From Stappia indica (lineage in GTDB: Bacteria; Pseudomonadota; Alphaproteobacteria; Rhizobiales; Stappiaceae), in the NCBI RefSeq assembly GCF_009789575.1, contig NZ_CP046908.1:2046001-2110000 (forward strand): DNA of 64,000 nucleotides. Reading direction: 5' to 3'. A program made the translations under genes and the position numbers. The notes beneath the pieces are model-generated. The model was not told the origin of the DNA. It made no database searches and was given only the letters and a program-made list of their open reading frames with translations. Of the stretch, positions 25,041 to 33,602 are shown in pieces; the first letter of the stretch is position 1; each line of letters begins with the position of its first letter.

Positions 25041-26339
25041 ATGACAATGTTCAGCAAGAAATTCTTCGCCGGAATGGCGCTTTCGGGCCTGATGGCCTCC
25101 ACCGCCGTCACCGGCGCCTTCGCCCAGGAGGAGACCATCAAGGTCGGCATCCTCCACTCGCTGTCCGGCACCATGGCGATTTCCGAGACGACCCTCAAGG
25201 ACGTCATGCTGATGCTCATCGACGAGCAGAACAAGAAGGGCGGCCTGCTCGGCAAGAAGCTCGAGGCGGTCGTCGTCGACCCGGCCTCCGACTGGCCGCT
25301 GTTCGCCGAAAAGGCCCGCGAGCTGATCCAGGTGAACGGCGTGTCGGCCGTATTCGGCTGCTGGACCTCGGTGTCGCGCAAGTCCGTGCTGCCGGTCTTC
25401 GAGGAGCTGAACTCGCTGCTGTTCTACCCCGTCCAGTACGAGGGCGAGGAGAGCCAGCGCAACGTCTTCTACACCGGCGCCGCGCCGAACCAGCAGGCCA
25501 TTCCCGCCGTCGACTACCTGATGAACGAGGAAGGCGTCGAGCGCTGGGTGCTGGCCGGCACCGACTATGTCTACCCGCGCACGACCAACAAGATCCTCGA
25601 GGCCTACCTCAAGGCGAAGGGCGTCGCCGAGGAAGACATCATGATCAACTACACGCCGTTCGGCCATTCCGACTGGCAGACGATCGTGTCCGACATCAAG
25701 GCCTTCGGCTCGGCCGGCAAGAAGACCGCCGTTGTCTCCACCATCAACGGCGATGCCAACGTTCCCTTCTACAAGGAACTGGGCAATGCCGGCATCAAGG
25801 CCGAGGACATCCCGGTCGTCGCCTTCTCGGTCGGCGAGGAGGAACTGGCCGGCCTCGACACCGGACCGCTGGTCGGGCACCTGGCCGCCTGGAACTATTT
25901 CCAGTCCGTCGACACGCCGGTCAACGGCGAGTTCATCGAGGCGTGGAAGGCCTATATCGGCGACGACAAGCGCGTCACCAACGACCCGATGGAGGCCCAC
26001 TACATCGGCTTCAACATGTGGGTGAAGGCGGTCGAGAAGGCCGGCACCACCGATCCGGATGCGGTGATCGACGCCATTGTCGGCGTTTCCGTGCCGAACC
26101 TGACCGGCGGCTATTCGGCGATGATGCCGAACCACCACATCACCAAGCCGGTGCTGATCGGCGAGATCCAGGAAGACGGCCAGTTCGAGACCGTGTGGGA
26201 GACCTCCGGCCTCGTCGTCGGCGACGCCTGGTCCGACTTCCTCGACGGCTCCAAGGACCTGATTGCCGACTGGCGCAAGCCCTTGAACTGCGGAAACTTC
26301 AACACGGCCACGGGCAAGTGCGGCGGGTCGGGAAGCTAA
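25041..26339 (+). CDS. urtA: Urea ABC transporter substrate-binding protein
   Basis: A 432-residue periplasmic binding protein of the branched-chain amino-acid/amide family. It has a Sec signal peptide (residues 1-29, ending AFA-QEE). The mature part begins IKVGILHSLSGTMAISE and contains GCWTSVSRKSVLPVFE and FYPVQYEGEE, a combination typical of UrtA. Cysteines near the C terminus (NCGNF, KCGG) are also usual. GAGGGGAAACAG precedes the ATG at 25041. First gene of urtABCDE, and the most highly expressed subunit by design, since a stable hairpin follows the gene. Confidence 0.95.
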   Translation: MTMFSKKFFAGMALSGLMASTAVTGAFAQEETIKVGILHSLSGTMAISETTLKDVMLMLIDEQNKKGGLLGKKLEAVVVDPASDWPLFAEKARELIQVNGVSAVFGCWTSVSRKSVLPVFEELNSLLFYPVQYEGEESQRNVFYTGAAPNQQAIPAVDYLMNEEGVERWVLAGTDYVYPRTTNKILEAYLKAKGVAEEDIMINYTPFGHSDWQTIVSDIKAFGSAGKKTAVVSTINGDANVPFYKELGNAGIKAEDIPVVAFSVGEEELAGLDTGPLVGHLAAWNYFQSVDTPVNGEFIEAWKAYIGDDKRVTNDPMEAHYIGFNMWVKAVEKAGTTDPDAVIDAIVGVSVPNLTGGYSAMMPNHHITKPVLIGEIQEDGQFETVWETSGLVVGDAWSDFLDGSKDLIADWRKPLNCGNFNTATGKCGGSGS

Positions 26340-26368
26340 GCTCCCGTCCGTCGCAACCAGAGGGGGAG

Positions 26369-26392
26369 GGAGGCGGGCGCAGATCCGCCTCC
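26369..26392 (+). other. Stem-loop between urtA and urtB
   Basis: GGAGGCGG (26369-26376) pairs with CCGCCTCC (26385-26392) around an 8-nt loop; further purine/pyrimidine complementarity extends the stem. There is no U-tract. Such structures after a binding-protein gene protect the 3' end and limit read-through to the permease genes. Confidence 0.6.
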
Positions 26393-26445
26393 TCCTTACC
26401 CCTCCTCTCCTACCGCATTCCGCACCCCAGCCCGGACGGTCCCCA

Positions 26446-28125
26446 GTGAAAGCATCGGCGAACGCATACGCTCCGCGCCCTCTCCCGGCCCCGCGACTGG
26501 CCCCGCGACTGCCCCTGTGGCTGGCGCTGTTGCTGGCCCTGCTGCCGCTGGCGCTGCTGTCCTCGGCAGCGGGCGCGCAGGACCATGCAGCCCTGCGCCC
26601 GCTCATTGATGCGCTCGGGAAAGGCTCGTTCGGCGACACGGAAGAGCAGATCGCCGCGCTCGCCGCCACCGGCGCTCCGGCCGTGGTGCCGGCGCTGGAA
26701 GCGCTGACCAACGGCGATCTCTATGTGCGCAAGGCCGACAAGGCCGTGGTCATCGGCAAGCGGGCGGGCGGAAGCCTTGCGCTCACCGACCCGCTGACCG
26801 GCGAAGCGCTGGAAAGCACCGCTTCCAGCGCGCTCGACAAGATCCGCGTCAACAACCGCCTGCGCCGAACGATCCGCGCAGCGCTCGGCGGGCTGACCCT
26901 GCGCGCCGCGGATGCGACCACCCGCCGACAGGCGGCCGAGGCGATCTTCAAGGCGCAGGACGCCGAGGGCATCGAGGCGCTGGACGCGGCGATTGCCGCC
27001 GAGACGGATACCGGCGTCGCCAAGCTGATGCGCGAGGCGCGCGCCGCCGCCGTGCTCGCCTCCGACCGCCCGACCGAGGACAAGATCGCCGCCATCGACA
27101 CGCTGGCCGAACGCGGCGACCGCGACGCCCTGTCGATGATCACGGCGGTGCAGAACAGCGACGCGAGCGAGCTGCACGAGGCGGCAGGTGCCGCCCTTGC
27201 CCGGATCCAGAAGCTGCAGGCGGCCTGGGACACGGCCCGCAACGTCTGGTTCGGCCTGTCGCTCGGCTCGGTGCTGCTGCTCGCCGCCATCGGCCTTGCC
27301 ATCACCTTCGGCGTGATGGGCGTCATCAACATGGCGCATGGCGAGATGGTGATGCTGGGCGCCTACACCACCTTCGTGGTGCAGAACCTGTTCCGCACCC
27401 ACGCGCCCGACTTCTTCGACTATTCGCTGCTGGTGGCGCTGCCGGCCGCCTTCCTCGTCGCCGGCCTCGTCGGCATCGGCATCGAGCGCGGCATCATCCG
27501 CTTCCTGCACAACCGCCCGCTGGAGACGCTGCTCGCCACCTGGGGCGTGTCGCTGATCCTGCAGCAGGCGGTGCGCTCGATCTTCGGCCCCACCAACCAG
27601 GAGGTCGGCAACCCGGCCTTCATGTCCGGCGCCTTCGAGATCGGCCAGCTGACCATCACCTACAACCGGCTGTGGATCCTGGTCTTCGCGCTGACGGTCT
27701 TCGCCGCGCTGCTGATCGCGATGAAATTCACCCGCTTCGGGCTGAACGTGCGCGCCGTCACCCAGAACCGGCGCATGGCCGCCTCCATGGGCATCCGCAC
27801 GCCGCTGGTCGACGCGCTGACCTTCGGCCTCGGCTCGGGCATCGCCGGCATCGCCGGGGTGGCGCTGTCGCAGATCGACAACGTCTCGCCCAATCTCGGC
27901 CAGTCCTACATCATCGACAGCTTCATGGTCGTGGTGTTCGGCGGCGTCGGCAACCTGTGGGGCACGCTGGTCGCGGCGATGAGCCTCGGCGTTGCCAACA
28001 AGTTCCTGGAGCCCTTCGCCGGCGCGGTGCTGGCCAAGATCCTGGTGCTCGTCTTCATCATCCTGTTCATCCAGAAGCGTCCGCGCGGCCTGTTCGCGCT
28101 GAAGGGCCGGGCGGTGGAGGCATGA
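26446..28125 (+). CDS. urtB: Urea ABC transporter permease UrtB
   Basis: A 559-residue inner-membrane permease. Residues 1-45 form a signal-like hydrophobic segment, and about 45-270 an Ala-rich helical periplasmic domain typical of long UrtB proteins. From about 275 the LivH-type permease begins (GLAITFGVMGVINMAHGEMVMLGAYT) and runs through about eight membrane helices to KRPRGLFALKGR. The start codon is GTG at 26446. The extra domain distinguishes UrtB from ordinary LivH. It pairs with UrtC, whose gene follows after 37 bp. Confidence 0.93.
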   Translation: MKASANAYAPRPLPAPRLAPRLPLWLALLLALLPLALLSSAAGAQDHAALRPLIDALGKGSFGDTEEQIAALAATGAPAVVPALEALTNGDLYVRKADKAVVIGKRAGGSLALTDPLTGEALESTASSALDKIRVNNRLRRTIRAALGGLTLRAADATTRRQAAEAIFKAQDAEGIEALDAAIAAETDTGVAKLMREARAAAVLASDRPTEDKIAAIDTLAERGDRDALSMITAVQNSDASELHEAAGAALARIQKLQAAWDTARNVWFGLSLGSVLLLAAIGLAITFGVMGVINMAHGEMVMLGAYTTFVVQNLFRTHAPDFFDYSLLVALPAAFLVAGLVGIGIERGIIRFLHNRPLETLLATWGVSLILQQAVRSIFGPTNQEVGNPAFMSGAFEIGQLTITYNRLWILVFALTVFAALLIAMKFTRFGLNVRAVTQNRRMAASMGIRTPLVDALTFGLGSGIAGIAGVALSQIDNVSPNLGQSYIIDSFMVVVFGGVGNLWGTLVAAMSLGVANKFLEPFAGAVLAKILVLVFIILFIQKRPRGLFALKGRAVEA

Positions 28126-28162
28126 GCCCCCGTCCCGCCCGCATCCCGCGGAGCCGCCCGTC

Positions 28163-29347
28163 ATGATGGTCCGTTTCCTCGCCGGCGGGTTGACCGGCAC
28201 CCGCCTCGCCATGCTGGTACTGCTTGTCGGCGCGGCCGTGCTGGTGCCCGTCCTCAATCTTGCCCTGCCGGCCGATCACCCGCTGCACGTGCCCACCTAT
28301 GCGGTGACGCTGATGGGCAAGTACCTCACCTATGCCCTGCTGGCGCTGGCGCTCGACCTGGTGTGGGGCTATTGCGGCATCCTCTCGCTCGGCCATGCGG
28401 CGTTCTTCGCCCTCGGCGGCTATGCCATGGGCATGTACCTGATGCGGCAGATCGGCACGCGCGGCGTCTATGGCGACCCGCTGCTGCCCGACTTCATGGT
28501 GTTCCTCAACTGGAAGGAACTGCCCTGGTACTGGACCGGCTTCGACGCCTTCCCCTTCGCAATGGTGATGGCGCTGGCCGTGCCGGGGCTGCTGGCCTTC
28601 GTCTTCGGCTGGTTCGCCTTCCGCTCGCGCGTCACCGGCGTCTATCTGTCGATCATCACCCAGGCGATGACCTATGCGCTGCTGCTCGCCTTCTTCCGCA
28701 ACGACATGGGCTTCGGCGGCAACAACGGCCTGACCGACTTCAAGGACATCCTCGGCTATTCGGTGCAGTCCGACACGACCCGCGCGGGCCTCTTCGCCGC
28801 CTCCGCGCTGGCGCTCGCCGCAAGCCTGGTGCTCGCCATCGCCATCACCGGCTCGAAGCTCGGCAAGGTGCTGGTCGCGGTGCGCGACGCGGAAAGCCGC
28901 ACCCGCTTCCTCGGTTACCGGGTGGAGCACTACAAGCTGTTCGTGTGGACCGTCTCGGCGATGATGGCCGGGCTTGCCGGCGCGCTCTACGTGCCGCAGG
29001 TCGGCATCATCAATCCGGGCGAATTCGCTCCGGCCAACTCCATCGAGGCGGTGATCTGGGTGGCGGTCGGCGGCCGCGGCACCCTTGTCGGCCCGATCAT
29101 CGGCGCGGTGCTGGTCAACTTCGCCAAGAGCTGGTTCACCGCCGCCCTGCCCGAGATCTGGCTGTTCGCGCTCGGCGCGCTGTTCGTCGCGGTGACGCTG
29201 TTCCTGCCCAAGGGCATTCTCGGCCTCGCCGCGACGCTCCGCGCCCGCCTGCCGAAGCGCAAGGACAAGACCTCACCGGCGGACGTGTCGGCGGGTGCGC
29301 CCATCGCCCCCGCCCCTGCTCTCGCCCGCAACCAGGCCGCGGAGTGA
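28163..29347 (+). CDS. urtC: Urea ABC transporter permease UrtC
   Basis: A 394-residue LivM-type permease with about nine membrane segments. It includes LALDLVWGYCGILSLGHAAFFALGGYAMG near residue 70 and the EAA-like VLVAVRDAESRTRFLGYRVEHYK loop near 240. YGDPLLPDFMVFLNW and WTGFDAFPFA, in the extended periplasmic loop, are typical of UrtC. The C-terminal tail (RLPKRKDK then an Ala/Pro-rich end) is cytosolic. It is followed after 4 bp by urtD. Confidence 0.93.
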   Translation: MMVRFLAGGLTGTRLAMLVLLVGAAVLVPVLNLALPADHPLHVPTYAVTLMGKYLTYALLALALDLVWGYCGILSLGHAAFFALGGYAMGMYLMRQIGTRGVYGDPLLPDFMVFLNWKELPWYWTGFDAFPFAMVMALAVPGLLAFVFGWFAFRSRVTGVYLSIITQAMTYALLLAFFRNDMGFGGNNGLTDFKDILGYSVQSDTTRAGLFAASALALAASLVLAIAITGSKLGKVLVAVRDAESRTRFLGYRVEHYKLFVWTVSAMMAGLAGALYVPQVGIINPGEFAPANSIEAVIWVAVGGRGTLVGPIIGAVLVNFAKSWFTAALPEIWLFALGALFVAVTLFLPKGILGLAATLRARLPKRKDKTSPADVSAGAPIAPAPALARNQAAE

Positions 29348-29351
29348 CACG

Positions 29352-30098
29352 ATGACCGCCACGGGCTCCCTGCTCTATCTCGACGGCGTCAGCGTCTCCT
29401 TCGACGGCTTCAAGGCGCTGAACAACCTGTCCTTCCTGATCGGGCGCAACGAGATGCGCGCGATCATCGGCCCGAACGGCGCCGGCAAGACGACGATGAT
29501 GGACGTCATCACCGGCAAGACCCGGCCGGACACCGGCACGCTGCTGTTCGGCGAGAAGCTGGACCTCACCCGCCACGACGAGGCGGAGATCGCCGGCTTC
29601 GGCATCGGCCGCAAGTTCCAGAAGCCGACGGTCTTCGAAAGCCACACGGTGGAGGACAATATCGCGCTGGCGCTGAAAGCCCCGCGCGGGCCCTTCGCCA
29701 CCCTGTTCCACCGGCGCGAGCGCGAGGAGAGCGCCCGCATCGACGCGCTGCTGGAGCTGGTGCGGCTCGACAGCCGCCGCGAGGATCTTGCCGGCGATCT
29801 CAGCCACGGCCAGAAGCAGTGGCTGGAGATCGGCATGCTGCTGGCGCAGGACCCGCAGCTGCTGCTGATCGACGAGCCCGCCGCCGGCATGACCGATGCG
29901 GAGACGGCGGCGACCGCCGACCTCCTGCGCGATATCGCCCGGAGCCACTCCGTCGTCGTCGTCGAGCACGACATGACCTTCGTGCGGGCGCTCGACGTCA
30001 AGGTCACGGTGCTGCACGAAGGCTCGGTGCTGGCGGAAGGCTCGCTCGACCACGTCTCGTCCGACCAGAAGGTCATCGACGTCTATCTGGGCCGGTAA
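29352..30098 (+). CDS. urtD: Urea ABC transporter ATPase UrtD
   Basis: A 248-residue ABC ATPase of the LivG type. The Walker A motif is GPNGAGKTT (about residues 40-48), the ABC signature LSHGQKQWLEIG, and Walker B LLLIDEPAAGM, with VVVEHDM as the switch histidine. LSHGQKQWLEI in place of LSGGQ is the usual UrtD form. The ATG at 29352 is used because the conserved first strand begins soon after it. It couples ATP hydrolysis to UrtBC. Confidence 0.94.
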   Translation: MTATGSLLYLDGVSVSFDGFKALNNLSFLIGRNEMRAIIGPNGAGKTTMMDVITGKTRPDTGTLLFGEKLDLTRHDEAEIAGFGIGRKFQKPTVFESHTVEDNIALALKAPRGPFATLFHRREREESARIDALLELVRLDSRREDLAGDLSHGQKQWLEIGMLLAQDPQLLLIDEPAAGMTDAETAATADLLRDIARSHSVVVVEHDMTFVRALDVKVTVLHEGSVLAEGSLDHVSSDQKVIDVYLGR

Positions 30099-30182
30099 TC
30101 GTGGAACGCGCAATGAACTGTGGCACTGCAACCGTCTTGCCGTTTATGTATCCCTCGGTCGAGGGAACCGGACAGGAGACGG

Positions 30183-30704
30183 ATGATGCCTCTATTGGGC
30201 CTTCTCGCAACGATCGCCGTGGGTGTGGCGGTCTGGTACTGGCGACTGAAAATGCTCCGCGAGGCGGGGAGCGAAGTGATCGATTCCGTCGAGCGGATGC
30301 GCGGCGCCTACAAGCGCAAGCAGTTCCGCAAGAAGGTCGAGGACGCGCCGCTGGCCTCCATCGAGGACCCGGTGATCGCCGCGGTGACCTTCTACTTCTG
30401 CCTGGCCAAGGAAAAGCCCGCCTACAAGGACGAGGCGAAGGCCGTCATCCGCGAAGGGATGCAGGGGATCGTCCCGCCCGGCGATATGGACGAGCTGCTG
30501 ATCTTCTGCGACTGGATCGCCCAGAACGTCATCAATGCCGACGACCCGGTCCAGCGGTTCCACAAGCTCTGGAGAAGCCGTCTCGACCAGGGCGAGCTGC
30601 ACCAGCTGATTACCATCGCCCGGGCGGTCTGCGACGTGGGCGGGGGACCGGACGAGGAACAGGCGCGGGTGCTGCAGCTGCTGAACCGCAAGCTGCTGAA
30701 CTGA
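30183..30704 (+). CDS. Membrane-anchored hypothetical protein inside the urt operon
   Basis: A 173-residue protein with one N-terminal membrane helix (about residues 3-20) followed by a basic segment (MRGAYKRKQFRKKVED) and an all-helical cytosolic domain. The last part (LITIARAVCDVGGGPDEEQARVLQLLNR) vaguely recalls TerB-like domains, but I cannot assign it. ACAGGAGACGG precedes the ATG at 30183. It lies between urtD and urtE in the same direction, with short gaps (84 and 25 bp), where urt operons normally have nothing. Confidence 0.75.
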   Translation: MMPLLGLLATIAVGVAVWYWRLKMLREAGSEVIDSVERMRGAYKRKQFRKKVEDAPLASIEDPVIAAVTFYFCLAKEKPAYKDEAKAVIREGMQGIVPPGDMDELLIFCDWIAQNVINADDPVQRFHKLWRSRLDQGELHQLITIARAVCDVGGGPDEEQARVLQLLNRKLLN

Positions 30705-30729
30705 CGCGCAAGACCGTAATGGAGGTTGC

Positions 30730-31425
30730 ATGCTGACCGTTGAGAACATCGACCTCCATTACGGCGCCGCGCAGGCGCTCAAAGATGTCAGCCTGAGTGC
30801 GGAGGTCGGCAAGGTCACCTGCGTGATGGGCCGCAACGGCGTCGGCAAGACCTCGACCCTGCGGGCCATCGCCGGCCAGCAGCCGATCTCCGCCGGCAGC
30901 GTGCGCTGGGAAGGCGAGGACATTTCCCGCATGACGCCCTATCAGCGCGCCCGCAAGGGCATCGCCCTGGTGCCGCAGGGGCGCGACGTGTTTCCGCTGC
31001 TCAGCGTGCGTGAGAACCTGGAGACGGGCTTTGCCGTGCTGCCGCACGGCCAGCGGCGGGTGCCCGACACGGTGTTCGAGCTGTTTCCCGTGCTCAAGGA
31101 CATGCTGTCGCGGCGCGGCGGCGACCTGTCGGGCGGCCAACAGCAGCAGCTCGCCATCGGCCGGGCCATCGTCATGCGCCCGCGCCTTCTGATCCTCGAC
31201 GAGCCGACGGAGGGCATCCAGCCCTCGATCATCAAGGATATCGGCCGCGCGATCTCGTTCCTGCGCGACACCGGCGAGATGGCCATCGTGCTGGTGGAAC
31301 AGTATTTCGAGTTCGCCCGGGACCTGGCCGACCGCTTCGCCGTGATGGACCGCGGCGAAGTGGTGCTCGCCGGCACCCGGGACGAACTGGAGGAGAGCGC
31401 GGTCCGCGCCCACCTCACCGTCTGA
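30730..31425 (+). CDS. urtE: Urea ABC transporter ATPase UrtE
   Basis: A 231-residue ABC ATPase of the LivF type and the second nucleotide-binding subunit of the urea transporter. The Walker A motif is GRNGVGKTS (about 36-44), the signature LSGGQQQQLAIGRA and Walker B LLILDEPTEGIQPS; the last sequence is typical of UrtE. GGAGGTTGC precedes the ATG. It ends the operon. The next gene is on the other strand. No urease genes are in the window. Confidence 0.95.
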   Translation: MLTVENIDLHYGAAQALKDVSLSAEVGKVTCVMGRNGVGKTSTLRAIAGQQPISAGSVRWEGEDISRMTPYQRARKGIALVPQGRDVFPLLSVRENLETGFAVLPHGQRRVPDTVFELFPVLKDMLSRRGGDLSGGQQQQLAIGRAIVMRPRLLILDEPTEGIQPSIIKDIGRAISFLRDTGEMAIVLVEQYFEFARDLADRFAVMDRGEVVLAGTRDELEESAVRAHLTV

Positions 31426-31437
31426 CCAGAGCTCTGC

Positions 31438-32208
31438 TCAGCCGCGGCCGATATAGGGCATGGTCGTTGCCATCACCGTCATGAACTGCACATTGGCATC
31501 GAGCGGAAGGCTCGCCATGTGCAGGACGGAGCTCGCGACATTCTCGGCCGCCATCACCGGCTCGGCCCGCACGCTGCCGTCCGGCTGGGCAACGCCCTCC
31601 TGCATGCGCACCGTCATGTCGGTCGCCGCATTGCCGATATCGATCTGGCCGCAGGCGATGTTGAACGGGCGCCCGTCCAGCGAGATGGAGCGGGTGAGGC
31701 CGGTCATCGCGTGCTTGGACGCCGTATAGGCGGCCGAGCCGGGACGCGGCACATGGGCGGAAATCGAGCCGTTGTTGATGATCCGCCCGCCCTGCGGGTC
31801 CTGCGCGCGCATCATGTTGAAGGCGCCGCGCGCGATCAGGAAGGCGCCGTCCAGATTGACGGACATCAGCTTGCGCCATTCCTCGAAGGAAAGATCGCCG
31901 ATGGGCTTGCCCAGCACGGTGGTGCCGGCATTGTTAAAGACAACGTCGAGCCGCCCGAACGCATCGTGCAGGGCGCCGAACAGGTCGTCCACCGCCGCCG
32001 GCTCGCTGACATCACAGGGAACGCAGAGGGCACCAGCCGGGTCGACGCCGGACATGGCCACGGTCTCTTCCAGCTTGTCGCCCCGGCGCCCGGTCAGCAC
32101 AGTGCGATAGCCCGCCTTGAGAAAGGCGATGGCGCAGGCACGCCCGACGCCCGCGCTCGCCCCCGTCACCAGCGCCACGTTCCCCGTCCGATCTCCCGTC
32201 ATGGCCAT
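31438..32208 (-). CDS. SDR family oxidoreductase
   Basis: A 256-residue classical short-chain dehydrogenase/reductase. The cofactor motif TGASAGVG is near residue 14, NNAG near 90, and the catalytic S...Y-x3-K as [19 protein letters not shown]. The TGxxxGxG and downstream basic residues (TGRRGDK) suggest NADP. The start at 32208 (MAMTGDRTG) is preferred; it has AGCGGAGGAACGGC upstream. It converges with urtE, 12 bp away, and is a single-gene unit. Substrate unknown. Confidence 0.88.
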   Translation of the reverse strand: MAMTGDRTGNVALVTGASAGVGRACAIAFLKAGYRTVLTGRRGDKLEETVAMSGVDPAGALCVPCDVSEPAAVDDLFGALHDAFGRLDVVFNNAGTTVLGKPIGDLSFEEWRKLMSVNLDGAFLIARGAFNMMRAQDPQGGRIINNGSISAHVPRPGSAAYTASKHAMTGLTRSISLDGRPFNIACGQIDIGNAATDMTVRMQEGVAQPDGSVRAEPVMAAENVASSVLHMASLPLDANVQFMTVMATTMPYIGRG

Positions 32209-32317
32209 GCCGTTCCTCCGCTGCAAGCCGTTCCATCATTGTGGCAACAATGGCCGGGTCGGGACGGAAAAGGCAAGCCGCAAGGGCACTTGGTCAAAAG
32301 ATCGAGCCGGAAGGTCT

Positions 32318-32716
32318 CTAGACGAAATTGCGGGCGACGATGTAGCCGACGGTTGCGGAAAAGCCGGTGACGAAGGTGCCCCAGGCGACGTCGACCACCG
32401 TCACCACCACCGGCCAGTCGCGCAAGGTGGCAAGGTTGGTGAAATCGTAGGTCGCATACGCGAAGAAGCCGAAGAGACAGCCGTAAAGCGCCGCGTCCTG
32501 CCAGTTGCCCGAGCGCAGCGCCGGGGCGACGGCGAAGATGACGATGCCGACCACGTAGACCAGATAGAAGACGCCGGCGACCGTGAAATTCACCTGCTCG
32601 GCCATCAGCCCGGCAAGGCGCTCGCGGTAGAACGAGCCCGCCACATGCGCCAGCCAGATGTAATCCAGCGCCAAGAAGATCAGCGCCGTGGCGCCATAGG
32701 CGATCGCATGCGACAT
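32318..32716 (-). CDS. DUF2177 family membrane protein
   Basis: A 132-residue protein with four predicted membrane helices and the DUF2177 marks DYIWL (about residue 18) and YATYDFTNLATLRDWP near 86. Function unknown. The ATG at 32716 (MSHAIAYG) places the first helix correctly; an upstream in-frame ATG at 32740 is possible. Its promoter region is shared with the divergent bfr gene. Confidence 0.82.
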   Translation of the reverse strand: MSHAIAYGATALIFLALDYIWLAHVAGSFYRERLAGLMAEQVNFTVAGVFYLVYVVGIVIFAVAPALRSGNWQDAALYGCLFGFFAYATYDFTNLATLRDWPVVVTVVDVAWGTFVTGFSATVGYIVARNFV

Positions 32717-32847
32717 ATCCGGGGCCTTCCTGTTTTCCACACGTCGTTAAACGCAGGATCGGCGCGAGCGGTTCACCTTGCCGCCACAATGCGCGGGCTC
32801 AATCGCAAGATCCTTGCGCAAACCCGCTGTTCCCCTCTTCACACAGG

Positions 32848-32864
32848 ATTGGAATTATTCTAAA
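32848..32864 (+). promoter_or_regulatory. Irr box (ICE motif) before bacterioferritin
   Basis: ATTGGAATTATTCTAAA matches the rhizobial iron-control element TTTAGAA-N3-TTCTAAA: the right half is perfect and the left half is 5 of 7. It lies 88 bp upstream of bfr. In Rhizobiales, Irr represses bfr when iron is scarce. Confidence 0.65.
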
Positions 32865-32951
32865 CTGCGTGCAACTGATCGCTTCGCAAAGCCGAAGCGA
32901 CCGTGGTGGTGCGGCCGGAACGGCGCACACAGAATACAAGGAGAGCATCGA

Positions 32952-33437
32952 ATGAAAGGCAGCGCAAAGGTTATCGAACGGCTCAACGAGGCGCTGTTCC
33001 TCGAGCTCGGCGCGGTGAACCAGTACTGGCTGCACTACCGCATGCTTGACGACTGGGGCCTTACCAAGCTCGCCAAGAAGGAGCGTGCCGAGTCCATCGA
33101 GGAGATGCAGCACGCCGACAAGATCATCGCGCGCATCCTGTTCCTGGAGGGTCACCCGAACCTGCAGAAGGTCGCGCCGCTGCGCATCGGCCAGGACGTC
33201 AAGGAAGTGCTGGAAGCCGATCTTGCCGGCGAGCACGAGGCCCGCACCTCCTACTCCAAGTCGCGCGACATCTGCCACGACGAGGGCGACTACGTTTCCA
33301 TGAAGCTCTTCGAGGAGCTGCTGGCGGACGAGGAAGGTCACATCGACTTCCTCGAGACCCAGCTCGAGCTGCTCGAGAAGATCGGTGTCGAGCGCTACTC
33401 GCTGCTGAATTCCGGCTCGGCCGACGAAGCCGAATAA
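32952..33437 (+). CDS. bfr: Bacterioferritin
   Basis: A 161-residue haem-containing ferritin that stores iron in a 24-mer. All ferroxidase ligands are present: E18, E51, H54, E94, E127 and H130. The haem ligand M52 is also present, so this is true bacterioferritin and not ferritin. CAAGGAGAGCATCGA precedes the ATG at 32952. Control by iron is indicated by the Irr box upstream. A strong terminator follows. Confidence 0.96.
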   Translation: MKGSAKVIERLNEALFLELGAVNQYWLHYRMLDDWGLTKLAKKERAESIEEMQHADKIIARILFLEGHPNLQKVAPLRIGQDVKEVLEADLAGEHEARTSYSKSRDICHDEGDYVSMKLFEELLADEEGHIDFLETQLELLEKIGVERYSLLNSGSADEAE

Positions 33438-33464
33438 GCTCCCTGCTTCGCACCACTGCACAGC

Positions 33465-33496
33465 CGCCGCGCCTCCCCGGCGCGGCGGCTTTTTCA
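33465..33496 (+). terminator. Rho-independent terminator of bfr
   Basis: An 11-bp GC stem (GCCGCCGCGCC / GGCGCGGCGGC, loop TCCCC) is followed directly by five T residues, 27 bp after the bfr stop codon. Confidence 0.9.
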
Positions 33497-33602
33497 TGCC
33501 CGCCCGGCCCGGCGTGCGATGCGGCGGGCACGGACGCGATTTTACAACCCAAGATTGGATATCCGGACTATCCTGCTCTTCTCGGCAGATCGGGAGGATG
33601 GC

